DNA of 64,000 nt, from the NCBI GenBank assembly GCA_014706295.1, contig JACSVZ010000002.1, positions 22,540,757 through 22,604,756 of the forward strand. Direction: 5' to 3'. Both the position numbers and the translations under genes were made by a program. Shown piece by piece: positions 26,513-39,149 of this stretch. Below the pieces are notes generated by a model. That model saw only the letters and a program-made list of their open reading frames with translations. It was not told the DNA's origin and did not search any database. The first letter of the stretch is position 1; the number at the start of each line of letters is the position of its first letter. This stretch comes from Lycocorax pyrrhopterus obiensis (taxonomy: Eukaryota > Chordata > Aves > Passeriformes > Paradisaeidae).

Positions 26513-26906
26513 CTGTAAGAAGAAGCCTTTTGCCTTTCCCACTCTGCCGTGTTTCCCTGGACTCATCCCAGCAATAATGTGGCAGTGCTTCACATGGATC
26601 CCTCTTGCCAGATCGTCTCAACCCCAGCTGCTGTGGTTGTGACTCTGACAGGGCACCACTCCGTTTTCTGGGGCTGGTCTGATGACAGGTTTGTCAGTTT
26701 TTCTTACAAAGAGTTCCCAGTCACACAGATCTTCCTGTTACTGATGGTATCTTCAGTCCTTTCCCTTCTGCTCTGCCTTCTGTCTGCAGATCTTTTTCCC
26801 TTCTGTTCCCATCATCTCACACAGCCTTCTGCACACTGGCCTCATTTTCCCTCAAATTTCTCTCTCTATATACTCTTTCTTGTGTTTTGGGCTTCTCTGT
26901 GGTGGG

Positions 26907-26932
26907 AGATTTATTTAGTTATTTATTTATTA
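26907..26932 (+). repeat. (TTTA)n microsatellite, imperfect
   Basis: TTTA units with one interruption (TTTAGTTATTTATTTATTA). Confidence 0.75.
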
Positions 26933-29900
26933 CCATAAGTGTTCTTGCTTTCTTCCTTTCTACTGTAATATTTTCTCTGATTCTTCAACAAATCTTTTCA
27001 TCAGCTGTTGCTTTCTCTTTTTTTCCTTATCACAGCATTTCCCTCACTTCCCACCAAGGAACCTGTCTCCCACAGAAAAGTTCCAACTTATGGTACCACT
27101 CTTAGAGTTATGATTTAACCAGGCACTGATATTTATTTTATAGTGCATTTCAACAAATTCCCTTTAATAGCTGTTGAGTCAGGATTAATCATTAGTCATC
27201 TGTTAAATTTACAGCAATATACATTAGAATATTTGAATTTCTGGTGTCCCGGTGTCCCAGGACAACACTAGATTACAGATTGAAGCATTCTTGCACACTG
27301 CTACAAGATTACATCATCAAGATTTTTTGGAGATGAGCATTTTCATGCCTCAGTACTGAGCTTCATTTCATAATGGGCCAAATCTTCCTAGCTTTATTCT
27401 CTTGGTACCTGCACGTCAGCATTTGCAGGAAGAGCACTTTTCATTGCAACACAAATCCAAATGCAATTCAGCATTTCGCATTCCAGAAAATGAGTTTAGC
27501 ATTTGACACCATGATATGCATCATTAAACTCTAAAAGTAATATGTGCTTTCTCCACTTACCCTTTCTATCTTGCAATGGTGCAACTGTATTCTGTTTCTA
27601 AGGAAAAATCACAGCAGAAAATTTGTCCAAATGTCCATAGATTTGATGCTGCATTTTGCCTAAAATTAGTGAAAATGTAATTATACCAAGTCAAAACCAT
27701 AAAATTTTAAATGTTTCTCTATTTTGTTTTGAAAATAACTGTCTAGTTTCACGTAAAAATCCCTGAAATGCTACTGTCTTTTAGAGGGAACATTTTTATT
27801 TTTTCATAATAAGAAAACATGTCAATATTGCATCATAAACCACTCTAATTTTGAACAAAATCCCCGAGACAATTCTACAGTGCATCAGTAGGAAAAGGGA
27901 AGAATCCTCTCCAGCAAGAAAGTAGACAGCCTTGACTGCTGTTTCTATCCAGAAACTTGGGAACAGCCGAGCATGTATAGGACCCTTTTCCTGCAGGCCT
28001 CTTTGTGAAATCGGAGACACAGGCCTTCACATCTGTGAGCAAACAGCTCCTTCTCCAGCTTCTCAGCCAGACAGTGCACCTTCATCTGCCTGCACTGATT
28101 CATTTCTGCCAACTTCATCAACTGTTAGCTGAGATACCTTCAGGTGTCTGAGACCCCTGTGTTGCCTAAGTGACTTTCTCAGAGGTATGTGACATAGCTG
28201 TCACTGATAACTGAGGCATCTAATGAATGAACAACCCATGGTGCTGTTTCCTAATTTTCCAGAGTTTCAATTTTGCCTCATCAGCCATCACAGGAGCCTT
28301 ACTCTTGGGGGAATACACTCCTGGCAACTTGGAAACGAAGTTCCCTAAGAATCAGATTTAACCAGTGAAGTGCCTGTGCTGTCCACTTATTTTGTCTCTT
28401 CAGTGCAAAGAAGGAGAAACAACAATGGAGGGAAGGAATTTCAGGCAAGGAACAGCTCTTAGGATAGATTAGGCAGGGCCAAGGAACAGACAGAGGCTTA
28501 ATAGGGTGAGTCCTGAGAGCTGTTGGATGGGGATAGCATGGGAAGAGATTGGTTTGCGCCTAGATGAAGGATAAGGGAAAGATGGAGATAGACCTGATTA
28601 TAAATGGAAACAATTTAAAAATGGAAATCAAATACAGAACTCAGTAAAAATTATGTCTCAACTTCATTTCCTAGAATTTAACTTATTAAACAATGTGACA
28701 GATTCTTATCAGCTTCATAAATCTGTCTTGTGGAGTTCCTGCTAGTACTTATAATGTAATTGCTATTGCAGATTCATCTTGCATTTCCTCACTAACCAAA
28801 GCAATCCTCAGTAACAACCTATCCATAATAAAATATCAAGTCTCTATTTTCTTTTCTAAATAACAAACCAGGTTATTGTTCCTATTCTGCGTAATAGGTC
28901 AGCTTCATTATAGCAACATATCAACAGTGCTACTTATCTAGGGCTTCTTTTGCATTCCTTTGTACCTTTTGCAAAACATCTAGTAGAGTCAACAGAGTAT
29001 GTAGAAAATACTGGCACAATTCTTCACCAGAGAAGAGAGGAATGGTGCTCATGGCCACATAGCTCATATACCCCAAAACAGACCACATGGATTTCAATGT
29101 TAGATTCAGTAACATCTTTAATATCATCCATAACATAAGATCATCCCATATCAGAATAAAAAATGTTCTAATGGCATGAGAACTTCAAAAAAAGGTTAAC
29201 TTTAGAACAGATTCTCCCTACACAGAGGTGAGACATGAATCCCTGTAAGTCTAGTGAGTTCTGTAGATATTCAGCTACAACCTTTATTAATTATGCACTA
29301 AAAAAAAAGATATCTGCAGCAATTCAAATTCAGTCAAAATGGGGTAGGTAGTTTCAAAATGGTGAAAAATCACAGTTGACTTTATATCTACTTGACTTTA
29401 CCCTTCTGCAGTTCTTATTCAGACCTGTGCCTAAAAAGATAATCAGACTTTGTCTTGCTTTCCATGTAGTAACAAACTATGTCAGAATTTTAAGCTCACT
29501 TACTGAGCACTGAGAGTTTCATCACATTGTGTGTTCTCTAGAAAATAACAGTTTTTCAAGAATGAAGAAGCTGTTGTTGGATTGAAGCAAAAAGGTTACT
29601 TTTCCTGAACCAAAGCAGTGATAAAAGATTTAAAAAGAAAGTCCTGATTTTCTCAACAACGACATTTGGCTAAGATAACTAACCCAGTTCATTTCATTTT
29701 TCTATGGTTGTCTGGTGGTGCAGAGAATGAATTCTTCAAAGAGGACTTCACAGGGCAAATAATCGAAATTCATACATAAATGAAAGAGGAAATTTTCTTC
29801 ATATAAGACACTTTTGCAGGAATGCCACTAACAAATCTAACTTCTGCTATCAGGTATGTATCATGACAAGAATTTGGAAGACAGAATGATGCCTTTACTG

Positions 29901-31925
29901 AGTTTTTTTGAGTTACCCTTGAAGATTCAAGTAGCAGTGGTGTAGCTTTTATTTATTTTCGTGTCTAATGGCAGTAAATTCAAGATTTATCTCAACAACA
30001 AAAATGTGTTAAAAAGCAACAAGAAAATAGAATAATTCCTTTTGGAAGTCATGTTAGAATTCAGGATGTATCCACTGAGAATAGAAAGATTTTTTTCAAA
30101 TGCAGAGTTATTGTAATTGTGTCTTAATACCTGGTGTGTGTTGTGCATTGTGAGTTATCAATGCTTAAAAATGTGGATTGCCTGGAGCAGCCCTCATTAC
30201 AAGAGTAAAACAAATCATGAATGTACTGGTATAAATCACAGAAGAGACATACATATCATTGCAAGAGTCTGAAAAATTGTGAGATACCCTTCTTTATCAT
30301 TCTTTGAGAAGAAACAGACGCTTTCTACAGTGATAGCTTTCTAAACGGGATACTGCAACGTTCACTTCCAATTTTGTCGTAAGATCAGTGAGATCAGCCC
30401 AGCTTTACAAGCAACTCCCTTGGATCTTAAAGGAAGAACTGGCAAGCCCAGAGACTGTTCTGTTCCGCTGCACCCCTATTAACCCTCCCTGGAACAGACA
30501 GACAAGTGCATGCTGCAGGCAACACTCGATCTCCAGCTGTGCTCTCACCTGGGGAGTCATGACCCTATCTCAATCTGAAAACCACGTGACTCTGTTATCA
30601 GATCATCAGAACAGAACTAATATATTTTGTCTCTCAGCAGAATTTATTATCTTACCTTGAATACAGAGTTCTGCAAATTTTGCTTTTCCGGGAGTGCAGC
30701 AGTGCAAGCTTGTGTTTGTGTCTCTGGCCGTATACAAATATGTAAAACACTGCTGCATTTCACACTGGTCGTCTAAGGACAGAGCACATCTGACCACAAA
30801 GGTATGAGTCCATGTTTGCTGATTACAATTCCTTTTTCTCTGTTCCAGACGTTCCATCCTTTGGTTTATTCCAGTTGCACTATTGCAGTTTCCCTACATT
30901 TTGCTTTTTGATTATATCTTTCATCTTTTTCAGAACAGAAAACTATCATAGAAATCTTCATTTTTGCTTCAACAGATTGCCCTCTACTTTTTGCACAAGT
31001 ATTTTTCTAATATTTAAAATTACATCACACATTCAGCATAACTGAAGGAAGAGTTTCCCTGCCTTCTGAGGTACTCTTTTGGGCCATCTTGAAAATTTTG
31101 TCTTCCAAACCAGGAAAAGGTTCCTCAGTCTTTTACATTAGGTTCTTCAGACCTATCAAAACATTCTGTTGTGATATTAACCACTGTTACACATAGTATT
31201 GAATATCAGAGAGATGTCTTCTACCATCACCTATTCTATTGATATTGTGATCCCACTACAAGCTGGTTTTAATTTTCTGAAAACATACTGCTGTACTGAG
31301 TTGTTTCAGGAATTTCTCTCAGGATTCTCTAAGTAGCATGTATTTATAGAGGAAAAATTATTTTTCACTTATTTTCATTGATTTATGTGCATTTATGATC
31401 TGCTGCAAGCAGTAACTGGATAAACAGAATGTTTTTGAATTCTCTGTGATTTTCAGTTTCTTGTACCAACATTAGCAGTGTCAAATACTTTCTGGGACTT
31501 CTGAACCTGATTCACCTCATCTACAGGGGAGGAATATGGCACAGGAACTTGTTACAGCTCTACAGACTCTGAGGTCTTCAGCTCTGAAACTGCTCTCTGG
31601 CCAATTGGCCATCTGCCAGCAGAGGATAGACAGAACACTTTTAGAAGTAAGGCATGTCTGTCAACTTACTGTGCCCTGCAGTGGAGAAGCGTCCAGCTAG
31701 TGGTCATACAGGACACCATACAAGAGCAGAACAGAGAATGCACCTTTCATTTTCAATTGACTGATGCAAATTGTGCAAATACATACATAAAAGTGTCTTA
31801 AGGTATGTATTCATTTTGCACATGAATGCATGGCAGAAAATAAATATGTGTCAAGATGTTCGCGTGCACTCTGAAAGTAAGGCAGAGAAAAAGGGACTAA
31901 TTAAGACTATCTGCAAATCCTCTAG

Positions 31926-32004
31926 ATTATTCTCTTCTCTCCTTTTCTCTGTTCTCCTTTTCTCTTCTCCACTCTCTTATCCTCTTCTCTCTTCTCCTTT
32001 CCCA
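31926..32004 (+). repeat. Polypyrimidine (TTCTC)n-like tract
   Basis: About 75 bases are almost only C and T on the + strand (TTCTCTTCTC-type units), interrupted by a few A or G. Such tracts can adopt triplex structure if mirror-symmetric; the symmetry here is only partial. Confidence 0.85.
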
Positions 32005-34520
32005 TCTACTACACTGTTCTGAAAGATCTTAAGCCACCAACTGTGTGTTAAGAGAAACTCTGAAAAAAGCATGTTGAAGTTTTAAAAACACTGTTGTGAA
32101 AGTTCATTTCCATGAGGGCTTTCTCTGTGAGAGTCTCCAGTTCCCAGGGAGTCAGTCCTCAGGGATTGCTCTTCTGTATTTCTTCTGCAAGTTCTCTCCC
32201 TAGTTGTTCTGAGCACTGGTGTTTGCTATTGTATGAAACAGCTTTTTGGACAAAAGGAAACTTGTTCTCAGAAATGTTTTCGAAGCAGCTGCTCTCTTAC
32301 TGGTCTATAGTCTCCCCCCTTCATCATGTGTTTTGTTTCCCTGCGGATTTGCTTCTGAAATCCTGTAAACAGTATCAGATTTACAAGCAATTTCCATGCT
32401 TCTGCATAAGCAGAAAATCATAAATGTGATTCTGCTGTTTTCCAGAATCCGAAATTCTGTGGGAGACTAATAAAATTATAAATAAATAAATAAATAAATA
32501 AAAATGTGTAAGATCATGAGTCAAATTAATACTTATATTTCCACATGCAAAGGTAAAATAAATCTGCAAAGTCCTCTACAGCATATGGAGATAGAGATAA
32601 TATAAAAAACCCAAAATTTTTAATTTTTCATTTTGTAGAAACATATTAATTCTATAAATTCTATTGATCAAACAGATACAAATGTGAAGGTTCTTTACCA
32701 AGAGTAAACCTTTCATGACGTTTTTTCTCTTTTCTGCTCTTATTGTGAAAGTCCTAAATATAGTCCACTTTTAGTTATAGAAAGACACAAGCAAACAGGC
32801 CTTTAAATGGAATGCTAATTTCCACAAGAAAATGACTTTTGTAATTTAAATATAAGCTTTTCACATGAGGCTTATTAACTGTGTTTTAATCTGCATTATT
32901 CTTCTTAAAATATCCAATTTCCTTTTTTCCTCCTGTGAGCCTACCAGTTTTTCTTTAGCCATTAGCAACAGTAACAGCAATTAGCAACATCGCTTCCAGC
33001 GCACAGTCATTTCAGGCTTAGCTGTGTAGGCTTCATGTTTAATGAATCCAAACACAACTAGGGAGGCATGAAATGAAAAATATAATAATCACAGAGGAAT
33101 TGGAGCCTTCACATAAGAGAAGTCCACAGTAAATCTTACGTGTCCAGTTCCTGGACTATTGAAACGCTACCTGACCCAAAACTGTGAGGAAAACTAGCAT
33201 TTAGTTTTCTGCACTTTTGTTTAACCCTGGGAGAAGAAGGAAATTTCTCAGAGGCCTTCATCCTGATTTACCAGCATCCACTGCTTCCAGTCAATCCCTA
33301 ACAATAGCTCCCAAACAGGACACCATGACAGCTGCTTGCTGTTCGAGCCAAGTCCATTCTGCTGTGTACTCATGTGTATTGGGTGAAAGTTACAGGAATA
33401 GAAGCTCAGTAAATGATCACATACAGATCACAGTAATGCAGGTTCTAGTTGCTTGCATGCTTTGTTCCTTGTGTGAATCTTTGGCCTCTCTTTGATCAGA
33501 GGTGCTCTGGTGCTCTGCCTGGCAGAAGTAGTTATTAAAAGGCATCTCTATGACTGGAACCCTCTAGTACATATTCACTTCACAGTGAAACTTCTCCAGC
33601 AGGACAAATCTCACTAAACTACATTTTATTAAATGGTAAGAGCCTGTTTCATTAGTCTGTTGGACAAGAATAGTAGAGTATGTTAAAGGAATTATAGCAT
33701 GCATGAGAAGTGTACTGTACATTGTTCACAGGCTATCAATAAAGCAAACCTTTACACTGTCAGAAGTATCAGCCACATATATGATGCACCTAGAAACACG
33801 AAGAAAATAAGTCTCTGAAAAATAATTCTGACTTCAAATTTTAAATAGGTTCCTAACTACTTCTTCTGAGGAGCTTTTCTGTGTGCTGTTCTCCAAGAGC
33901 TATTCTGTAATTTTGTTATAGCTATCTTCACAGACATCATCAAAGTCCTAAGTAATACTTTAAAGACTTTCCTTTGAAAATATTATTATCAAATATGAAG
34001 ATTGCTTTAATCTCTTTGCTCCAGTTTCTTCCAGTATTTTGGATCTAAAAGTAAAACCAGTACCTACAAGTGGCTCTTGCTTGGCTATATGATGGTATCT
34101 TATCAATCTGTTGCAACCACTGCCGTAGCAGCAGGGACCATTATGCGCCACACATGCGACCAAAGCTTTTTGTTGCAATAGTTACCACCTGTCCATATAT
34201 CACATTTTCGTATTTTAAGAAAAGGTTATTTCGTCTTACAAGCCAAATCAATTATTTACAGGACATGGTTTTCTTCTCTGTATTCCTAGAACTTCATAGT
34301 GTAAGCTCAGTCACTATGGCTGTGTTTGAAGTAGTACAAATAGGCTGAGATCTACAGATTTAGATGTCTACGTCTGTGCTAATAAATTCATAATTAGGTA
34401 TAAGGTATGAGACCTTGCCCCCTACTACCATCATTTGGGCTCTTTGCTCTAGCCAGGTTTAATGACGGTTCACATCACTTGTCTGTATCAGATTTTTTAA
34501 GCCAATCTCTATATACAGAT
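32005..34520. other. AT-rich non-coding DNA, no gene recognised
   Basis: It contains an (AAAT)n microsatellite at 32477-32505. The short frames at 32112-32423 and 33217-33495 have no recognised domain. Confidence 0.65.
32477..32505. repeat. (AAAT)6 microsatellite
   Basis: Six or more consecutive AAAT units are read directly. Confidence 0.92.
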
Positions 34521-34521
34521 A

Positions 34522-34588
34522 GAGGGGGTTCGAACTAGATGATCTTAAGGGTCTCTTGCAAGCCCAAGTCATTCTATGATTCTATGAC
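34522..34588 (+). mobile_element. CR1 LINE, 3'-end fragment
   Basis: GGGGGTTCGAACTAGATGATC is followed by AAGGGTCTCTTGCAAGCCC and an ATTCTATGATTCTATGA octamer tail. This is only the last 65-70 bases of a CR1 3' UTR, an extreme 5' truncation. Upstream sequence is not recognisable as CR1. Confidence 0.9.
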
Positions 34589-36046
34589 TTCCTGTGCTTC
34601 TGTAAATAAGAATCTTTCTCTAGATCTGCTGACATTCTGCCTGTAAAAATTTTACTTTAAATGAGATTTTTTAAAAATTAGAAGCTTCTTAAATTCTGTT
34701 CTTAGTAGTTGTGTTCTCACATAGGACTTCAGTAAGTATATCAGAGGAATCAACAGGAGAATCAGACTATGGCTTAAGAGTCTTCCCACAAGGTTTTGCA
34801 TTAACTCCTATGCTCAGAGCAGTAATTCCTTTGAAAGCAAAAGGAAACAACTCCAGGGTTCATTCCACAAGTTAGTATGGGTTCAAAACCACCATCAGGA
34901 ACACTTTTTGAATCCCATTAAAACTAGAATGACAGAAGTTTGTATACAGAAAATGACCCTGCTGGTTTTTGAAGTATACAATAGGGAACTAGATACAGTG
35001 AGAGTGGAAATGGAATTCTTTTAACAAGCTGATTATTTAATACAAAGCTTCCTCTGGGAAAGTAGCAATGCACTGCCAAGCCAACGTTATGCAAACTTTA
35101 CCAGGTTTTAATGCAATCTAGTTTGGGGGGTGCTGTTTTGGGTTGTTATTTTGGGGCTTTTTTAATCTGTAAGACGGCCGTATCAAAACTGGATAAATTT
35201 TGCAAAAGAAGCATTCATTCAGACTCCAAATGCCTGTTGAAATTTGCTATTTTTGACCCACTGACATTTCTGAGTTTCCATCAATGCCTATAAACTCTCA
35301 CTTACTCTCATCTCCCGGGTACACTTTTCACATAAAATCTGTACTGATAAATGAGAAAGGGGGCATGAGGTCTGTGCCGGTTTGGCCAAAATCCAGCAAC
35401 CTAAGACAAGGTCCTTGAGAAGGATCTGGGGAAATGAGGAGAGGTATGAGAACAAGATATTTCACTGTTTGTTATGTGATCATTTATGGTCTCTTTGAAG
35501 GCCTCTTTCTTCCAAACAAGAAGCAAAGCCAATCTAAGTTAAAGCTATGCAATCCTACAACATGTAAACATACTTCTGAAAGTTCTTATTTATGAAAGAG
35601 TTTTAGATTTTTCCAAAGTACTGAAAATTCACAGACCTAGAGATGGTTTTACCTGACAATTTGGGCATAAGTAATAATGAGTTCTAATTGTGGTATAATT
35701 TCTAATTGCTGTAAATACTGAGCAGGTGGCAACAGATATCACACACTGACTCCTAGTTTGAAAATATTTAAGATGTTTTCTAATCAAAATCCTAAGCTTT
35801 CTCCTCAGTTCCTGCTTGAAAGGCAAATCCCATTAAAGGAAGTATTACAAAATTTGGCACAAATAGTGTAGAAACAATAGGAGATTTTTGTCCAAATTTG
35901 AGACTTATGCTAATGCTGGTTTGTGTTATCAAATGTAAACATTTGTTCTCTCCAGAAAGCTTAGGAAACAATAAATTCAATACATGAGGATAGATTATCC
36001 TAATGTCAGTAGCAGGGAATAAAACTAACATTTTATTTCCAGTAAA

Positions 36047-36073
36047 GCACACACACGTGTGCGCACACACATG
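36047..36073. repeat. Alternating purine-pyrimidine (CA/TG) tract
   Basis: Twenty-seven bases alternate purine and pyrimidine without a break. They include the palindrome CACACGTGTG at 36052-36061 and a GCGC step. This is a classic Z-DNA-prone composition. Confidence 0.85.
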
Positions 36074-36825
36074 AAAAAACACAGAGTAAGCAGAGACTTT
36101 GCCTTGCCAGCCCTGTTTTGTGTCAGTCTGGCACAACAAAGTATACTGATACATAACCAAGCAAAGAACACCAATAGAGGAACAGAATTTCCAGGGGAAA
36201 TTGGACTGAAATAATGATCAGCAGAGGGGTCTGGCTGAGGAAAAGAGGACATTTGGGCTTTGTGTGACTGTTGTCTTATAAAGTATCCAAAAGAACACTT
36301 CCTTCTGTTGAAACATAATTTAGATACACACTGCTTTCATCCTCCTGCCACAGTCTGGCCTGCTCTGTGCGTCACTGAGGATGGAGCCTTGGAGAACCAG
36401 CTCTTTGGAGGGCAGCTGCTGTGTGCCAATGTTTGAAATGGTAGCCAATGCTAAGAGCAATTTGATGGTGGGTTCTCTAAATATTGGGCTGCGACAGGAC
36501 ATCTATGATCTTCTTCCTAGATCTGTTTCTGAAACATTTGTGTGCATCAGCTGCCACAGAGTATTAAAGCACAAACATTATAGATGACTTATTTCTCATA
36601 AGTCAGATGAAATTATTTTTCCATAAAATGAAGGATCCAATTTTTTTTTTCTTGAGTCTGAGGATATTTAATTATTTCCTAGGGCTGAGACTCTGATTCA
36701 TGAACTTGTTGACCATCCTGGCAACCTGGGGGTCGCTTTCACTACTTCTGTGTGCAACATGGAGATCAACATAATTTGTAACCACTAAAAATGGAGCTTT
36801 TATTCCCCCTTCTCAACACTGTGAT

Positions 36826-36863
36826 AGAACTGCTGACCACAATTAGAACTGCTGACTACAATT
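36826..36863 (+). repeat. 19-bp tandem duplication, two copies
   Basis: AGAACTGCTGACCACAATT at 36826-36844 is repeated at 36845-36863 with one substitution (ACC to ACT). Confidence 0.9.
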
Positions 36864-39120
36864 AAAAAACTACTGAAAACATTGTTTCTAAAATATCAGC
36901 TGAAAGGCTGATGTCACTTGCCAAGCAAATCACAAGTTCTCTTCTGTTTCACAGAGCAAATAGTAAATCACTCTGAGAATGTCAAGCAAGTCATCTATGC
37001 TGACCATTGACATAGGCTGTTAAGACTCTGAACAAAATTAATCAAAGGAAAAACACAGAAAGCAACTTATGTGGCAGCAGCAATGGACCTGAGGTTACAA
37101 GTGAGGTAGAAGAACAGAACTCAAGTTAGAATCCATAGTTATAATTGTGATATAGCTGGATACCAGGACTGCCCATGTGTGCACACTCAGAGAACTAAAT
37201 TCACCAAGCTCCTGGTGTCCTGGAACTCTTCATCATGTCCCTGCACAGACAAGGCACTCAACTGGCTTGAGACAACAAGCTGCTCTGAGACAATGTGACA
37301 GGTCCAGTTCTTCATCCCCTTTACCACAAAGGATCTAACTCTTACAGGACATGTTTAGGTGGGGATATCAGACAGTCTTGAAGACTCTCCCCAGATCAGT
37401 CCTGCTGTCACAAAACTAATTTTGTATTTAAAATAACGTGGGTGCAGAATCTGGCCCTTCTGGGAGGTTCATCTTGCAGAATTGACGTTGATAAGATACT
37501 TGTAAATAGTAGAAATTGTTTCTTCAAATGCAGGAACAGTTTCGTAAATGGGAGTTGGAGATAATTCCGTTCTGTGACTGTGTGACAATCACTAACAATG
37601 GATGATATGTGTACTGGAGTGGTCAGCAGGACCACAGCCCAGCTGGGTTCTGCTCTGGACCGAGCAGAACAGCACTTTGAGTAGTCTCATCTACAACTCT
37701 CACAAGAGATTCTAACTGCTGTCCAGACAGCAATTATATTTGATTGCCCATGCAATTATTCTTTCATGAGAAGATCCCAATAAAACATAGCTTTCAACAA
37801 ACACTCTGCAGGTGTGTCTGTGCAACACTGGTTTTGGTGTAACCTAGACAAGGTGTGGTAGATGAAAGTATTCCCGAAGAGACAAATGGGATAATGGAAC
37901 AGATAGGCTTAAGTGGGATAGGGAGAAGGGGAGATAAAAACCCTGCTGCTGACAAGTAACAATACAAGTGCTGTCATTTGAGCAATAAATGCAAAAGAAT
38001 TAGCTCTTTTTTTTCCTCACCCACTTGATTTTTTCATAGCATATGTGGATCCTATAGGAGAGAAATTTACCTTTTTAGAGATGACACTGAAAAATCTTGG
38101 TCAAACCATAAGTCTCGAGATTAAAGACCACCCCCCCGCCCAGTCAAGATCTTCAGCTCTCTTGCCATCTACTAGTCTCTTTTGATAAATGCCAGGTTTG
38201 GTTTTTTTTTTTTAGAAATTAACTTCAGCAAAAACAAGGTACAAAATGCATTAAGACCTCTTTTGGGAGATGGAAAAAATAACTGACTGATATGTTCAGT
38301 TCTTGAAAATGTTGCAAAAAGCATCATGGTGAGGATTGAGCAAGCCTTGCCCTTTCAGCTTTAAACTATTCTCTGCCATTTTTGGTGGATGATGTCTTTC
38401 TTGTCCAGACTACCAGTAAATAAAGGCTTTGGTGCTACTGTGCAAGGGATCCAACTCCTGATCTACATGCTTTCATAGATGAGCTTTCCAACCCTGCAGG
38501 AATGCTGTCACTTTGTATTGTGGTAAAGGACAAAAATCTTCACTGATTTTTGTTGTCCTTACTTGGCTAGGATGTAGTAATTATGTTGTAACCACTGTAA
38601 GGTAGCTAATCTGTTCCTAAATATTTGTCATATAAATCGGCAGCTGCTAATCTCCCAAGAAAGACATCTCTTTCAATTCTCAGACAAGCGAGTAGTCTCT
38701 GGACCACGGAAGCAAGCTCGCACTAGTTTTATAAATGTTGTTTACCTGTTTACCTGTGTAAAATCTTAAGCATCAGCATATGGAGGCTTCTTAAGGAGAA
38801 AAACTGCAACAAGATTCTGCTGGAATAAGTGCCACAGGCCTTTTAGCATCTTTGAAATATTTAGGTTTGATTGTTGCTAAATCCTAAAGCAATTTCCCTT
38901 CCACACAGGGAAGATGCAGAACTTCTGGAACTCTTTGCTACCTTTTCTATTCTCACATATCAGTGTAACCACTATGAACCTAAATGATTTAATGTCATAA
39001 ATAATCCTTTGCCCAACAGAGAGAACTGTTTTTGACTAAAAATGAAAAACTGACTAAGCATATTAGCAAATGAAGAGGGAACCAAGGAGGTTTTGTTGCA
39101 AATATTTCATACTGGCAACC

Positions 39121-39149
39121 ATATATATATATATATGTATATATATATA
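39121..39149. repeat. (AT)n microsatellite
   Basis: AT repeats of eight and about six units are separated by a single GT step. Confidence 0.92.

Larger units (their letters stand above)
26283..31925. other. AT-rich non-coding DNA, no gene recognised
   Basis: A GGTTT-type tract (26481-26512) and a (TTTA) tract (about 26911-26932) are present. A 68-codon frame on the - strand (28930-29136) has a protein-like leucine-rich C-terminal half but no identified homologue. No RNA gene or recognised transposon is seen. Confidence 0.55.
34591..39118. other. AT-rich non-coding DNA, no gene recognised
   Basis: A G/T-rich patch lies at 35120-35165. TGTGCCGGTTTGGCCAAA at 35373-35390 resembles an LTR 5' end, but no other LTR feature follows. 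A Z-DNA-prone alternating tract lies at 36047-36073, and a 19-bp tandem duplication at 36826-36863. No gene is seen. Confidence 0.6.
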
